From assembly GCF_028890115.1 (NCBI RefSeq), contig NZ_JARCJD010000015.1, forward strand, positions 1-64,000: a DNA stretch of 64,000 nt, read 5' to 3'. Below the pieces are notes generated by a model. That model had not been told where the DNA came from. It saw nothing but the letters and a program-made list of their open reading frames with translations, and made no database searches. A program made the translations under genes and the position numbers. Shown one piece after another: positions 9,094 through 17,436 of the stretch. The stretch's first letter is position 1; every line of letters starts with the position of its first letter. This DNA is from Phaeobacter sp. QD34_24. Its GTDB lineage: Bacteria; Pseudomonadota; Alphaproteobacteria; Rhodobacterales; Rhodobacteraceae.

Positions 9094-9573
9094 TCACCCC
9101 CCCAGCAGAAGATCCAGCGGTGGCGCGGTGGGGCCCTTGACGGGCTTGGTCACCACATAGGTGAAATAGCGCGACAGGCCGATACGCGCCTCCAGCATGG
9201 CATCGATCAGCGCCTGATAGGCCTCGATATCGCGGGTCACCACCTGCAACAGATAGTCAAAGCCCCCGCCCAGCGCCCAGCAGCCGGTGATCTCGTCATA
9301 TCGCTGTATCGCCGTTTCGAATGTCTGAAAACTGGCCGCCGTGTGATCGGCGATTTCCGCCGCCACGAAAACGGTGACATGCGGAGCCAGTTTGCGCAGG
9401 TTGATGCGGGCGCCATAGCCTTCAATCAGACCCGCCTGTTCCAGCTTGCGCAGCCGGTCCCAGCAGGGGGTTGCGGACAGGCCGATGCGTTCGGCCAGGG
9501 CCGCTTTGGTAATGCGCCCTTCCTGCGACAGCACCCGCAGGATGGCGATATCCCGGTCATCAAGACGTATCAT
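9094..9573 (-). CDS. Lrp/AsnC-family transcriptional regulator (DoeX/AsnC-like position)
   Basis: A 159-residue Lrp/AsnC protein. The N-terminal helix-turn-helix spans about residues 4-50 (LDDRDIAILRVLSQEGR and the recognition stretch LSATPCWDRLRKLE). The C-terminal effector-binding RAM domain includes TGCWALGGGFDYLL. Regulators of this family beside ectoine-degradation genes (DoeX/AsnC) sense pathway intermediates such as diaminobutyrate. It lies between the transaminase and the divergent hydrolase genes, so it most likely controls both through the shared 272-base interval. A dyad at 9779-9807 is a candidate site. Confidence 0.9.
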   Translation of the reverse strand: MIRLDDRDIAILRVLSQEGRITKAALAERIGLSATPCWDRLRKLEQAGLIEGYGARINLRKLAPHVTVFVAAEIADHTAASFQTFETAIQRYDEITGCWALGGGFDYLLQVVTRDIEAYQALIDAMLEARIGLSRYFTYVVTKPVKGPTAPPLDLLLGG

Positions 9574-9778
9574 GCAACAGGGCGTATCACGGGCAGAGGG
9601 ACTGGAAAAGCACTAGAGCCGCACCCGCTCCGCGGCCTTCCCGCCGCTGCCGACAAGGTGCAGGTTTTCAGCCACAACCCAAGATGTGCACAACATTACG
9701 GCACCCACCCGCCAAATACCCCTGAACTGCCAAAAATTGGGGGTCGTTTTGGGAAAACCCCGTGTCGCGAATAGATCC

Positions 9779-9807
9779 GAAGCGGAAGATGTATTCATCT
9801 ACGCTTC
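9779..9807. promoter_or_regulatory. imperfect dyad in the Lrp/hydrolase divergent region (candidate operator)
   Basis: GAAGCG then AGATG on the left mirrors CATCT then CGCTTC on the right around a TATT centre, with a one-base difference between the arms. The dyad ends 38 bases before the hydrolase start. Its size and partial symmetry suit an Lrp/AsnC dimer site. A second, weaker element (GTTTT/AAAAC between G and C runs) lies at about 9740-9761. The rest of 9574-9845 shows no gene. Confidence 0.4.
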
Positions 9808-9845
9808 ACTTACCGCTTTTCGCCATTGATTGATCAGAGATCGCC

Positions 9846-11036
9846 ATGCCACTGGAACACGCTCCCTTCTCGCAGGCCGAATACGCCCGCCGCATCGACA
9901 AGACCCGCAAGGCCATGGAGGCGGCCGGGATCGAGGTTCTCTTTGTCACCGACCCCTCGAACCAGGCCTGGCTGACCGGCTATGACGGCTGGTCCTTCTA
10001 TGTACACCAGGGGGTGATCCTGGGCCTGGATGGCGATCCGATCTGGTGGGGGCGCACCATGGATGCCTTTGGCGCCCTGCGCACCGTCTGGATGGAAGAG
10101 AAAAGCGTCATCGGCTATGATGATCGCTATATCCAGTCCACCACCTGCCACCCGATGGAGGATCTGGCCGCCCATCTGACCCGCCTCGGCCATGGCATGG
10201 CCCGCATCGGGGTCGAGATGGAGAACTACTACTACTCGGCCAAGGCCCATGCGGTGCTAGAGCAGAGCCTGCCCGATGCGCAACTGCAGGACGCCACTGC
10301 TCTGGTGAACTGGCAGCGCGGGGTGAAATCGGATGAGGAGCTCACCTTCATCCGCCGCGCCGCCCGCATTACCGAAAGCATCGTCAACCTCGCTATCACC
10401 CGCGCCCGCCCGGGCCTGCGCAAGAACGAGCTGGTGGGCGATATCCTGCAGGCCGGCACCTACGGTGTGGGTGACGACTGGGGCGATTATCCCGCCATCG
10501 TGCCGCTGACGCCCTCCGGCCTGGATGCCACTGCGGCGCATCTCACCTGGGATGGGCGCCCGATGCAAAGCGGCGAAGCGACCTTCTTTGAGCTCTCAGG
10601 CTGCTACCGCCGCTATCACGCGCCGCTCTGCCGCACGGTCCATCTGGGCCAGCCGCCACAGGCGATGCTGGATGCCTCTGCAGCGCTGAACGAAGGGATC
10701 GAGGCAGGTCTTGCCGCAGCCAAGGCCGGAAACCGTGCCTGCGACATTGCAAATGCCCTCAATGGCGCGCTGAAGAAAGCCGGGATCGATCGCAACGGCC
10801 GCTGTGGCTACCCCATCGGCCTCAGCTACCCGCCGGACTGGGGCGAGCGGACGATCTCGATCCGCGACACCGATGAAACCATGCTGGAACCCGGCATGAC
10901 CTTCCACTTCATGCCCGGCCTGTGGATGGACGACTGGGGGCTGGAGACCACCGAAACCATCCTGATCCGCGACAGCGGCCCGGCCGAGGCGCTCTGTAAT
11001 GTGGAGCGCAAGCTCTTCATCAAGGACGAGGGCTGA
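9846..11036 (+). CDS. metal-independent M24 hydrolase, ectoine hydrolase (DoeA/EutD)-like
   Basis: A 396-residue creatinase/prolidase-fold protein. The N-terminal stretch (DPSNQAWLTGYDGWSFYVHQ) is very like the ectoine hydrolases DoeA/EutD as I recall them. Where metallo-aminopeptidases have two metal-binding Asp residues, this protein reads FELSGCYRRYHAPLCRTV. The metal ligands are missing, so it should act like creatinase or DoeA as a metal-free amidine or cyclic-amide hydrolase. The stop is followed immediately by the ATG of the M20 gene, so they are co-translated. Ectoine itself is a candidate substrate, but the usual partner DoeB (AstE family) is absent and a related N-acyl or cyclic compound is possible. 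Confidence 0.8.
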   Translation: MPLEHAPFSQAEYARRIDKTRKAMEAAGIEVLFVTDPSNQAWLTGYDGWSFYVHQGVILGLDGDPIWWGRTMDAFGALRTVWMEEKSVIGYDDRYIQSTTCHPMEDLAAHLTRLGHGMARIGVEMENYYYSAKAHAVLEQSLPDAQLQDATALVNWQRGVKSDEELTFIRRAARITESIVNLAITRARPGLRKNELVGDILQAGTYGVGDDWGDYPAIVPLTPSGLDATAAHLTWDGRPMQSGEATFFELSGCYRRYHAPLCRTVHLGQPPQAMLDASAALNEGIEAGLAAAKAGNRACDIANALNGALKKAGIDRNGRCGYPIGLSYPPDWGERTISIRDTDETMLEPGMTFHFMPGLWMDDWGLETTETILIRDSGPAEALCNVERKLFIKDEG

Positions 11037-12194
11037 ATGACCTTCCTGCCCCGAACGACAGACCTCCTGGGAGAGCTCATCGCACTGCCGACGGTCTCGG
11101 CTGACAGCAACCTGGCGATGATCTCCCTGCTGGCGGACCGCCTCGATAGCGCAGGCGCAACGGTACACATCTGGACGGATGAGAGCGGCACCAAGGCCAA
11201 CCTCTTTGCCACCATCGGGCCGGAGCGGGACGGCGGCATCGTGCTGTCGGGCCATTCGGATGTGGTGCCGGTGACCGATCAGGACTGGACCAGCGATCCC
11301 TTCCAGATGGTGGAACGGGACGGTCGGCTATACGGACGCGGCACCTGCGACATGAAGGGGTTCATTGCCGCCGCCACGGCGATGGCGCCGCACTATGCCG
11401 ACCTGAACCCTTCCCGCCCGATCCATTTCGCCTTCACCTATGACGAGGAGGTCGGCTGTTTCGGGGCGCAGGCCCTGGCCCAGTCGCTGAAGGAACGCGG
11501 CCTGCGCCCCGGCGTCTGTATCGTCGGGGAGCCGACGATGATGCGCATCATCGAAGGGCACAAAGGCTGCTATGAATACTCCACCCATTTCACCGGGCTG
11601 GAGGGGCACGGGTCCGGCCCGGACCTTGGCGTCAACGCGGTGGAATACGCAGCCCGCTATGTTGCGCGCCTGTTGGAGCTGAAGGACGCCCTGCGCGCCC
11701 GCGCGCCCGAAGGCAGCCGATTCGAGCCGCCCTGGACCACCATCAACACCGGTGCGCTGGTGGGCGGGCACGCCCATAACGTGATCCCCGGCAAGGCGCG
11801 GGTGGATTGGGAAATGCGCCCGGTACAGAAATCCGATGCCGATTTCGTCAAGGAGGATCTGGAGCGCCTGTGCACCCACGCCCTGCTGCCGCAGATGCGC
11901 GCCATCTGTCCCGGGGCCGATATCGTGACCGAGGTGATCGGCGAAGTGGACGGGCTGGAACCGGCATCTGAGAACGAGGCCCGCGAGATCCTTCAGGAGC
12001 TGACCGGCGCCAACGGGGCCGATCTGGTGGCCTTTGGCACCGAGGCGGGGATCTTCCAAGGGTTGGGCATGAATGTCGCTGTCTGCGGACCGGGATCGAT
12101 CGAACAGGCGCACAAACCGGATGAATATGTCTCGCTCGACCAGCTGTCCCAATGTCTTGGGCTGCTGGAAGGCCTGTCCACCAAACTGATCTGA
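11037..12194 (+). CDS. M20-family deacylase, ArgE (acetylornithine deacetylase)-like
   Basis: A 385-residue zinc-dependent M20 peptidase-family deacylase. It has the metal His in LSGHSDVVP, the bridging Asp in YGRGTCDMKGF, the general-base Glu pair in YDEEVGC, and a later metal His near the C-terminus (EQAHKPDEY). The closest familiar type is ArgE, which removes acetyl from N2-acetylornithine. Sitting directly after a DoeA-like hydrolase, it could instead deacetylate N-acetyl-2,4-diaminobutyrate or a similar product, standing in for DoeB. Arginine synthesis in this organism can use the bifunctional ArgJ found at 39536, which makes a biosynthetic ArgE role less needed here. Confidence 0.85.
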   Translation: MTFLPRTTDLLGELIALPTVSADSNLAMISLLADRLDSAGATVHIWTDESGTKANLFATIGPERDGGIVLSGHSDVVPVTDQDWTSDPFQMVERDGRLYGRGTCDMKGFIAAATAMAPHYADLNPSRPIHFAFTYDEEVGCFGAQALAQSLKERGLRPGVCIVGEPTMMRIIEGHKGCYEYSTHFTGLEGHGSGPDLGVNAVEYAARYVARLLELKDALRARAPEGSRFEPPWTTINTGALVGGHAHNVIPGKARVDWEMRPVQKSDADFVKEDLERLCTHALLPQMRAICPGADIVTEVIGEVDGLEPASENEAREILQELTGANGADLVAFGTEAGIFQGLGMNVAVCGPGSIEQAHKPDEYVSLDQLSQCLGLLEGLSTKLI

Positions 12195-12259
12195 TCCGCA
12201 CCTCCAAGGGCGCGATGCCCCCATAGGCCCACAGCCGCCAGCCAAAGGAGGGCTGACGC

Positions 12260-12925
12260 ATGACAACAGCCCAGGGAAGCGCCCGCGACCGGTTCGAACT
12301 GATGCACCGGGAGATCCGGGATCGCATCTGCCTCTTGGACTATGCGCCCGGCACCCGCCTTTCAGAGATCGAACTGGCCGAGGAATTCGGCGTCAGCCGC
12401 ACGCCCCTGCGCCGGGTTCTGGCCCGGCTTGAGGACGAAGGGTTGGTGCAATCCGTTCATGGCGTCGGCACCTTCGTGACGGATGTGAACCTGGATGCCC
12501 TGGCGCAGACCTACCAGCTGAGAATGGAGCTGGCCGGCATGATGGGCCATGTGATGCCCCTGCCCCCTGATGATACGCTATTGACTGAATTTCGCGCGCT
12601 TTCTGCCCGCTCGAAATCCCTGCTCCAGACGCCCGCAGCCCGCGATTTTGCCCAGCTGATCACCGATTTCTTTCGCGCCACGCTGAAACTCACTAGCAAC
12701 ATGCAACTGCGGCTCATCTCGGAACGGCTTTACTATCAGACCGCCCGGATCTGGCTGACCTCGGTGTCGGAATCGGTGATCGATCTGGAGGAGGAGATGC
12801 GCATCTTCGATGGGGAACTTGATACATTGATCGGCGCCCTGGAGACCCGAGACCTGCGGGCCGCCGCCCTGTTGCAACAGGCCCATATCTCGATGAGCTA
12901 TGCGCGCATGTCCGCAGCGGGCTGA
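12260..12925 (+). CDS. GntR-family (FadR/FCD-type) transcriptional regulator
   Basis: A 221-residue GntR regulator. The winged helix covers about residues 10-75 (LSEIELAEEFGVSRTPLRRV, then GLVQSVHGVGTFV), followed by an all-helical effector domain of FCD type. It starts at an ATG with a strong AAAGGAGG site and lies 65 bases after the deacylase, in the same direction. It is probably a local regulator of the hydrolase/deacylase genes, giving this region a second regulator beside Lrp. No clear operator was found. FCD members usually bind a carboxylate through a metal. Confidence 0.88.
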   Translation: MTTAQGSARDRFELMHREIRDRICLLDYAPGTRLSEIELAEEFGVSRTPLRRVLARLEDEGLVQSVHGVGTFVTDVNLDALAQTYQLRMELAGMMGHVMPLPPDDTLLTEFRALSARSKSLLQTPAARDFAQLITDFFRATLKLTSNMQLRLISERLYYQTARIWLTSVSESVIDLEEEMRIFDGELDTLIGALETRDLRAAALLQQAHISMSYARMSAAG

Positions 12926-13077
12926 CAGGCATAAACCGCATATTAGGCTCCATGCGCTCCAGTGCCGGACAACAGGAGCAATCGCCCCTTGGCTTGTCAC
13001 AGTTGAGTTCGCCGCCTTTAGCGCTTATCTCGGCAGCAGGCGGGCCGCGCGGGCCGACCAGACAAAGGATATCTCCA

Positions 13078-13692
13078 TTGGCCAATCATCTTTACAAGAA
13101 CGATCTGCCGGACGGGCTGGATCTGGGGCCCGTCGTGGCCATCGATTGTGAAACCATGGGGCTGAACCCTCATCGGGACCGGCTTTGCGTCATTCAGATG
13201 TCGGGCGGTGACGGCAATGCCCATATCGTGCAGATCGAAAAGGGCCAGAGCGAGGCCCCGAACCTCTGCCGGATGCTGGAAGATCACGACGTGCTGAAGC
13301 TGTTCCATTTCGGACGCTTCGACATCGCTGCCATGTACCATGCCTTTGGCGCCCTGGCCGCACCGGTCTATTGCACCAAGATCGCCAGCCGCCTGGTACG
13401 CACCTACACGGATCGCCACGGGTTGCGGAATATCTGCCAGGAGCTGATCGGTGTCGATATCTCCAAGCAGCAGCAGATGAGCGACTGGGGCGCCGAAACC
13501 CTGACCGAGGCGCAGCTGGACTACGCCGCATCGGATGTGCTGCACCTGCACCGCCTGCGGGACGAGCTGAACAAGCGCCTGGCCCGCGAAGGGCGCACCA
13601 AGATGGCCCAGGCCTGTTTCGATTTCCTGCCGATGCGCGCGCGCCTCGATCTGGAAGGCTGGCCCGAAACCGATATCTTTGCGCACTCATGA
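13078..13692 (+). CDS. rnd: RNase D-like 3'-5' exoribonuclease
   Basis: A 204-residue DEDD-type 3'-5' exonuclease domain with no HRDC domain, so it is a short RNase D-like protein rather than a full-length Rnd (about 370-390 residues). Exo motifs are visible: AIDCETMGL (DxE), LFHFGRFD, and the last motif LDYAASDVLHL. Length and alignment of the N-terminus favour a TTG start at 13078, with AGGA about 9 bases upstream; reading further upstream adds low-quality sequence. Its stop overlaps the kdsD start by four bases (ATGA), so it heads the lipopolysaccharide operon. Its role is probably RNA trimming. The coupling to LPS genes is conserved in related bacteria as far as I recall. Confidence 0.85.
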   Translation: MANHLYKNDLPDGLDLGPVVAIDCETMGLNPHRDRLCVIQMSGGDGNAHIVQIEKGQSEAPNLCRMLEDHDVLKLFHFGRFDIAAMYHAFGALAAPVYCTKIASRLVRTYTDRHGLRNICQELIGVDISKQQQMSDWGAETLTEAQLDYAASDVLHLHRLRDELNKRLAREGRTKMAQACFDFLPMRARLDLEGWPETDIFAHS

Positions 13693-14657
13693 CCGAGACA
13701 GAACAGCTCCTCGCCACCGCACGGCAGGTGGTCACCGACGAGGCCCGCGCACTGGATGCCCTGGCCGAAGGGTTTGATGATCGCTTTGCCGATGCGGTGC
13801 GCCTGATCCTTGAGGCCAAGGGGCGGGTGATCGTCAGCGGCATCGGCAAGTCCGGCCATATCGGCCGCAAGATCGCCGCAACGCTTGCCAGTACAGGCAC
13901 CCCCGCCCATTTCGTGCACCCGGCCGAAGCCAGCCATGGTGATCTGGGCATGCTCTCCAAGGGGGATGTGGTGCTGGCGATCTCCAACTCTGGCGAGGCG
14001 CCGGAACTGGCCGATCTTCTGCTGTTCACCCGCCGGTTCGAGATCCCGCTGATCGGCCTGTCCAGCAGGCCCGGCAGCACCTTGATGACACAGGCCGATG
14101 TGCACCTGCAGATCCCCGCCCTGGGCGAGGCCTGCGGATACGGTATCGTACCGTCGATCTCCACCACGCTGACCCTGGCCATGGGCGATGCGCTGGCGAT
14201 CGCCATCATGAAATATCGCGATTTCCGGCCCGAGAATTTCCGCGACTTCCACCCCGGCGGCAAACTGGGCGCGCGCCTCTCGAAGGTGCGTGACCTGATG
14301 CATGAAGGCAGTGCCCTGCCGCTGGTTCAGGACGCAACGCCCATGTCCGATGCGCTGATCGAAATCAGCCAGAAGGGCTTTGGTGTCGTGGGCGTCACCA
14401 GCGCGGATGGCGCCCTTGCGGGTATCATCACCGATGGCGACCTGCGCCGCCACATGGAGGGGCTGCTGGATCACAAGGCCGCCGACGTCATGACCAAGGC
14501 GCCCACCACCATCGGCCCGGACGCCCTGGCCGAAGAGGCGGTTGCGATCATGAACGCGCGCAAGATCACCTGTCTCTTCGTGGTGGATACTAGACAGGGA
14601 CCACAGGCGCAGGGTCTTTTGCACATTCACGACTGCCTGCGTGCAGGCCTCGGCTAA
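13689..14657 (+). CDS. kdsD: D-arabinose-5-phosphate isomerase (KpsF/GutQ family)
   Basis: A 322-residue protein with an N-terminal SIS sugar-isomerase domain (about 30-165; GIGKSGHIGRKIAATLASTG and the AISNSGEAPEL phosphate-binding turn) and two C-terminal CBS repeats (about 200-320; the second includes ITDGDLRRHMEG). It interconverts ribulose-5-phosphate and arabinose-5-phosphate, the first step to Kdo for lipid A core. The ATG overlaps the exonuclease stop. The Kdo-8-phosphate phosphatase gene kdsC, which in E. coli lies between kdsD and lptC, is absent here. kdsB is in this window at 25402. Confidence 0.93.
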   Translation: MTETEQLLATARQVVTDEARALDALAEGFDDRFADAVRLILEAKGRVIVSGIGKSGHIGRKIAATLASTGTPAHFVHPAEASHGDLGMLSKGDVVLAISNSGEAPELADLLLFTRRFEIPLIGLSSRPGSTLMTQADVHLQIPALGEACGYGIVPSISTTLTLAMGDALAIAIMKYRDFRPENFRDFHPGGKLGARLSKVRDLMHEGSALPLVQDATPMSDALIEISQKGFGVVGVTSADGALAGIITDGDLRRHMEGLLDHKAADVMTKAPTTIGPDALAEEAVAIMNARKITCLFVVDTRQGPQAQGLLHIHDCLRAGLG

Positions 14658-14676
14658 GGCGGAGGGGGACGACGGA

Positions 14677-15279
14677 ATGGACCGCTATTCGCGCATGGTC
14701 GCTTACCTGAAGGTGCTTTTGCCCCTGACGGCGCTGGCGCTGCTGTCCACCCTGTTCCTGATCTCGCGCGGGATCGATACCGATGCGGTCATCCCCTTTG
14801 CCCAGAAGGAAATCGAAGAGCGCATGCGCGGCCAGCAGATTACCGGCCCGTTCTTTTCCGGCACCACCGCGGACGGCGATGAGATCATGGTGACGGCAAG
14901 CGTCGCGCGGCCCGGCAGCTCTTCTGGGAATGGGGCGATGGCCAGCGATCTGGAGGCGGTGATCCGGATGGCGCAGGGCGGGCGAATGACATTGGTCGCG
15001 GAGACCGGCACCATTCACCCCGGTCAGGACATGGCCCGGTTCACCGGCAATGTGCGACTGACCTCGGTAGACGAGCTGGTGGTGGAAACCGAAGAGCTGG
15101 AAACCTCGCTCAGCAGCCTGCGGGTGCAAAGCCCCGGTGCGGTGCGGGCGACAGGCCCCATGGGGACCCTGACCGCCGGGCAGATGCTGATCACTGCTCA
15201 ATCCGAAGGCGCACCTGTTCAAATGCTATTCAAAAATAGAGTCAAGCTGGTATACGATCCTAGTAGCGAAGAAAGATAG
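14677..15279 (+). CDS. lptC: LPS export system protein LptC
   Basis: A 200-residue bitopic protein. One N-terminal membrane anchor (about residues 9-28, LKVLLPLTALALLSTLFLIS) is followed by a periplasmic beta-jellyroll of LptC type. It receives LPS from the LptBFG transporter and passes it to LptA. The sequence diverges strongly between alphaproteobacteria and enterics, so part of the call rests on position before lptA and lptB. The ATG at 14677 follows GGAGGGGG. It begins 19 bases after kdsD. Confidence 0.85.
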   Translation: MDRYSRMVAYLKVLLPLTALALLSTLFLISRGIDTDAVIPFAQKEIEERMRGQQITGPFFSGTTADGDEIMVTASVARPGSSSGNGAMASDLEAVIRMAQGGRMTLVAETGTIHPGQDMARFTGNVRLTSVDELVVETEELETSLSSLRVQSPGAVRATGPMGTLTAGQMLITAQSEGAPVQMLFKNRVKLVYDPSSEER

Positions 15280-15282
15280 CCC

Positions 15283-15792
15283 GTGTTCAAATTACCCGCC
15301 TTGATGATTTTGGTGGTCTGCGCCCTTGCTGCGCAGGCTCCTGTCGCCAGTGCCCAAAGCGGCACCATCGCATTTGGCGCGGTCAAGACCGACCCCAAGG
15401 AGCAGGTCGAGGTCACGGCGGACGCTCTGGCGGTCAACCAGGCAGATGGATCGGCTGAATTCAGTGGCAATGTCCTGATCATCCAGGGTGTCATGCGCCT
15501 GTCGGCGGACCGGGTTCTGGTCATCTACAAGACCGACGCGGCCGGCAAGCGCGGCATCGACCAGCTGGAAGCAACCGGTAACGTGCTTCTGGTCAGCGGC
15601 CCCGACGCCGCCGAGGCAGAACGGGCGAAATACACCATCGACAGCGGCACGATCGTAATGAGCGGCAATGTCCTTCTCAGCCAGGGGGACAGCACGCTGA
15701 CCTCCAACCGGATGGAAGTGAACCTGACCACGGGTACCGCCAGCATGGCCGGACGCGTCAAGACCATCCTCAACCCGGATGGCAACGACTGA
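15283..15792 (+). CDS. lptA: LPS export system protein LptA
   Basis: A 169-residue periplasmic bridge protein. A signal peptide of about 24 residues ends in PVASA; the rest is an OstA/LptA beta-jellyroll with the repeating pattern [17 protein letters not shown] and [15 protein letters not shown]. It starts with GTG, three bases after the lptC stop, with an AAGAAAG-type site inside lptC. Its stop overlaps the lptB start (TGATG), showing tight coupling of the export genes. Confidence 0.9.
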   Translation: MFKLPALMILVVCALAAQAPVASAQSGTIAFGAVKTDPKEQVEVTADALAVNQADGSAEFSGNVLIIQGVMRLSADRVLVIYKTDAAGKRGIDQLEATGNVLLVSGPDAAEAERAKYTIDSGTIVMSGNVLLSQGDSTLTSNRMEVNLTTGTASMAGRVKTILNPDGND

Positions 15793-16553
15793 TGGCGGCC
15801 AAACCCGATCTGAAAGTGACGGAAGGCTCCTCGGGCCTCAGAATCGAACATCTGCGCAAGAGCTATCGCAAGAAGGTGGTGATCCGCGATGTCTCCATGC
15901 GGCTGGACCGCGGAGAGGTCGTCGCCCTTCTGGGGCCGAACGGATCCGGCAAGACCACCAGTTTCTACGCCATCGCGGGCCTTGTGTTTCCCGAGGCGGG
16001 CACCGTCACCATCGACGGACAGAACGTCACCACCCTGCCCATGTACCGCCGGGCGCGCCTTGGCATCGGCTACCTGCCGCAGGAAATGTCCATCTTCCGG
16101 GGCCTCTCGGTCGAAGACAATATTTCAGCGGTTCTGGATATCTCCGAACAGCATGACCACAAGCGGCGCGAGCGGCTGGAGGAACTGCTGTCGGACTTCT
16201 CCATCGAACATCTGCGCCGCGCCCCGGCCCTGGCGCTGTCGGGCGGCGAACGGCGCCGGGTGGAAATCGCCCGCTGCCTGGCCGCCAATCCGAAATATCT
16301 GCTTCTGGATGAACCCTTTGCCGGGGTCGATCCCATTTCCGTCGGCGATATCCGGCACCTGGTTGCGGATCTGAAGAAACGTGGCATCGGGGTTCTGATC
16401 ACCGACCACAACGTGCGCGAAACCCTGGAGATCGTGGACCGTGCCTATATCCTGCATGACGGGCAGGTGCTGATGTCGGGCACCCCGGCCGAGGTGGTGG
16501 AAAACGAAAACGTGCGCCGCGTCTACCTGGGCGAAAACTTCCGCATTTCCTGA
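15792..16553 (+). CDS. lptB: LPS export ABC transporter ATPase LptB
   Basis: A 253-residue ABC ATPase with Walker [11 protein letters not shown] (about 46-55), signature [10 protein letters not shown], Walker [12 protein letters not shown] and switch His in [10 protein letters not shown]. These match LptB, which powers extraction of LPS from the inner membrane with LptF and LptG (not in this window). It begins one base into the lptA stop. In many proteobacteria rpoN follows lptB; here the next gene is hpf. Confidence 0.96.
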   Translation: MAAKPDLKVTEGSSGLRIEHLRKSYRKKVVIRDVSMRLDRGEVVALLGPNGSGKTTSFYAIAGLVFPEAGTVTIDGQNVTTLPMYRRARLGIGYLPQEMSIFRGLSVEDNISAVLDISEQHDHKRRERLEELLSDFSIEHLRRAPALALSGGERRRVEIARCLAANPKYLLLDEPFAGVDPISVGDIRHLVADLKKRGIGVLITDHNVRETLEIVDRAYILHDGQVLMSGTPAEVVENENVRRVYLGENFRIS

Positions 16554-16565
16554 TCACGGCATCGG

Positions 16566-16594
16566 GGCGGGCATCGGCCTTTTCCCGCCTGTTT
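16566..16594 (+). terminator. possible intrinsic terminator after lptB
   Basis: GGCGGG (16566-16571) and CCCGCC (16584-16589) enclose a 12-base loop and are followed by a T-rich stretch (TGTTTGCTTTTCC). It is modest in strength. Together with the 273-base gap to hpf it suggests the LPS operon ends here and hpf has its own promoter, which I could not place with confidence. Confidence 0.4.
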
Positions 16595-16826
16595 GCTTTT
16601 CCTTCACCTTGTATTTCGCTTCTTCATTGACTCTCCCGGCCAGTTGGCATGGAATCGAGATATGGCAAATGTGCAGTTCGATGCAGTCCGTAAGTTGGCC
16701 TTGGCGACAAGGTCCGGTCGGCTGCTTCTGACTGATTTGCCTAATCCCCTCATTCGCAGCTGACGACCCTCCATCGGGCCTGCGCCCGGTGGCGTTGCGA
16801 ATGGGCATTATTGTGAAGGAGATCAC

Positions 16827-17390
16827 ATGCGTTACAAAATCAGCGGACAACAGATCGATATCGGCGAAGCCCTGCAGTCTCATGTCAAGGATGAGCTGGG
16901 AGCAGCCGTCGCGAAATACGCAGAGCGCCCCACGGACGCCAATGTGGTCTTTTCCCGCTCTGCGCATGAATATGTCTGCGAAGCCACAGTCCACCTGTCC
17001 ACCGGTCTCACGGCACAGGCCAAGGCCCATGCTACTGAAATCTATGCGGCTTTTGATGGCTGCTGCGCCAAGATGGAAAAACAGCTGCGGCGCTACAAGC
17101 GGCGGCTGAAGGACCACCACCGCGAACGCAGCGAACCGGTTGAACTCCTGGGCGCCAGCTCTTATATCCTCGCCTCTGACGAAGCGGAGACCGGGACCGA
17201 ACCCGACTCACTGCAGCCAATCATCGTGGCCGAGATGGAAACCAAGATCCCATCGCTGTCGGTCGGGGAGGCGGTGATGCAGATGGAACTGGCCGGGGCG
17301 CCTGTTCTGGTGTTCCGCAATGAAGGCAAAGACGGGTTGAACGTGGTCTACCGCAGGGACGATGGCAACATCGGTTGGATCGATCCCTAA
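16827..17390 (+). CDS. hpf: ribosome hibernation-promoting factor, long form
   Basis: A 187-residue long-form HPF. The N-terminal domain (about 1-105) binds the 30S decoding region. The C-terminal domain (about 130-187, ending in VVYRRDDGNIGWIDP) mediates 100S dimer formation. The length matches long HPF and exceeds short HPF or YfiA (about 95-115). The start has a strong AAGGAG site. It is followed 46 bases later by ptsN, the usual neighbour in proteobacteria. It inactivates ribosomes in stationary phase or starvation. Confidence 0.95.
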   Translation: MRYKISGQQIDIGEALQSHVKDELGAAVAKYAERPTDANVVFSRSAHEYVCEATVHLSTGLTAQAKAHATEIYAAFDGCCAKMEKQLRRYKRRLKDHHRERSEPVELLGASSYILASDEAETGTEPDSLQPIIVAEMETKIPSLSVGEAVMQMELAGAPVLVFRNEGKDGLNVVYRRDDGNIGWIDP

Positions 17391-17436
17391 ATCGTAGGCC
17401 CAGCGGCACGCCAAATCCGGCGGCCGAGCGGAGCAG

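Noticed and set aside
9613-9798. A 61-codon minus-strand frame in the Lrp/hydrolase divergent gap.
   Set aside because: No ribosome site, no family resemblance, and it covers the likely regulatory region.
12952-13077. A 42-residue N-terminal extension of the RNase D-like protein.
   Set aside because: The extension has no exonuclease motif and a poor start; a TTG with AGGA upstream at 13078 gives the family's normal N-terminus.
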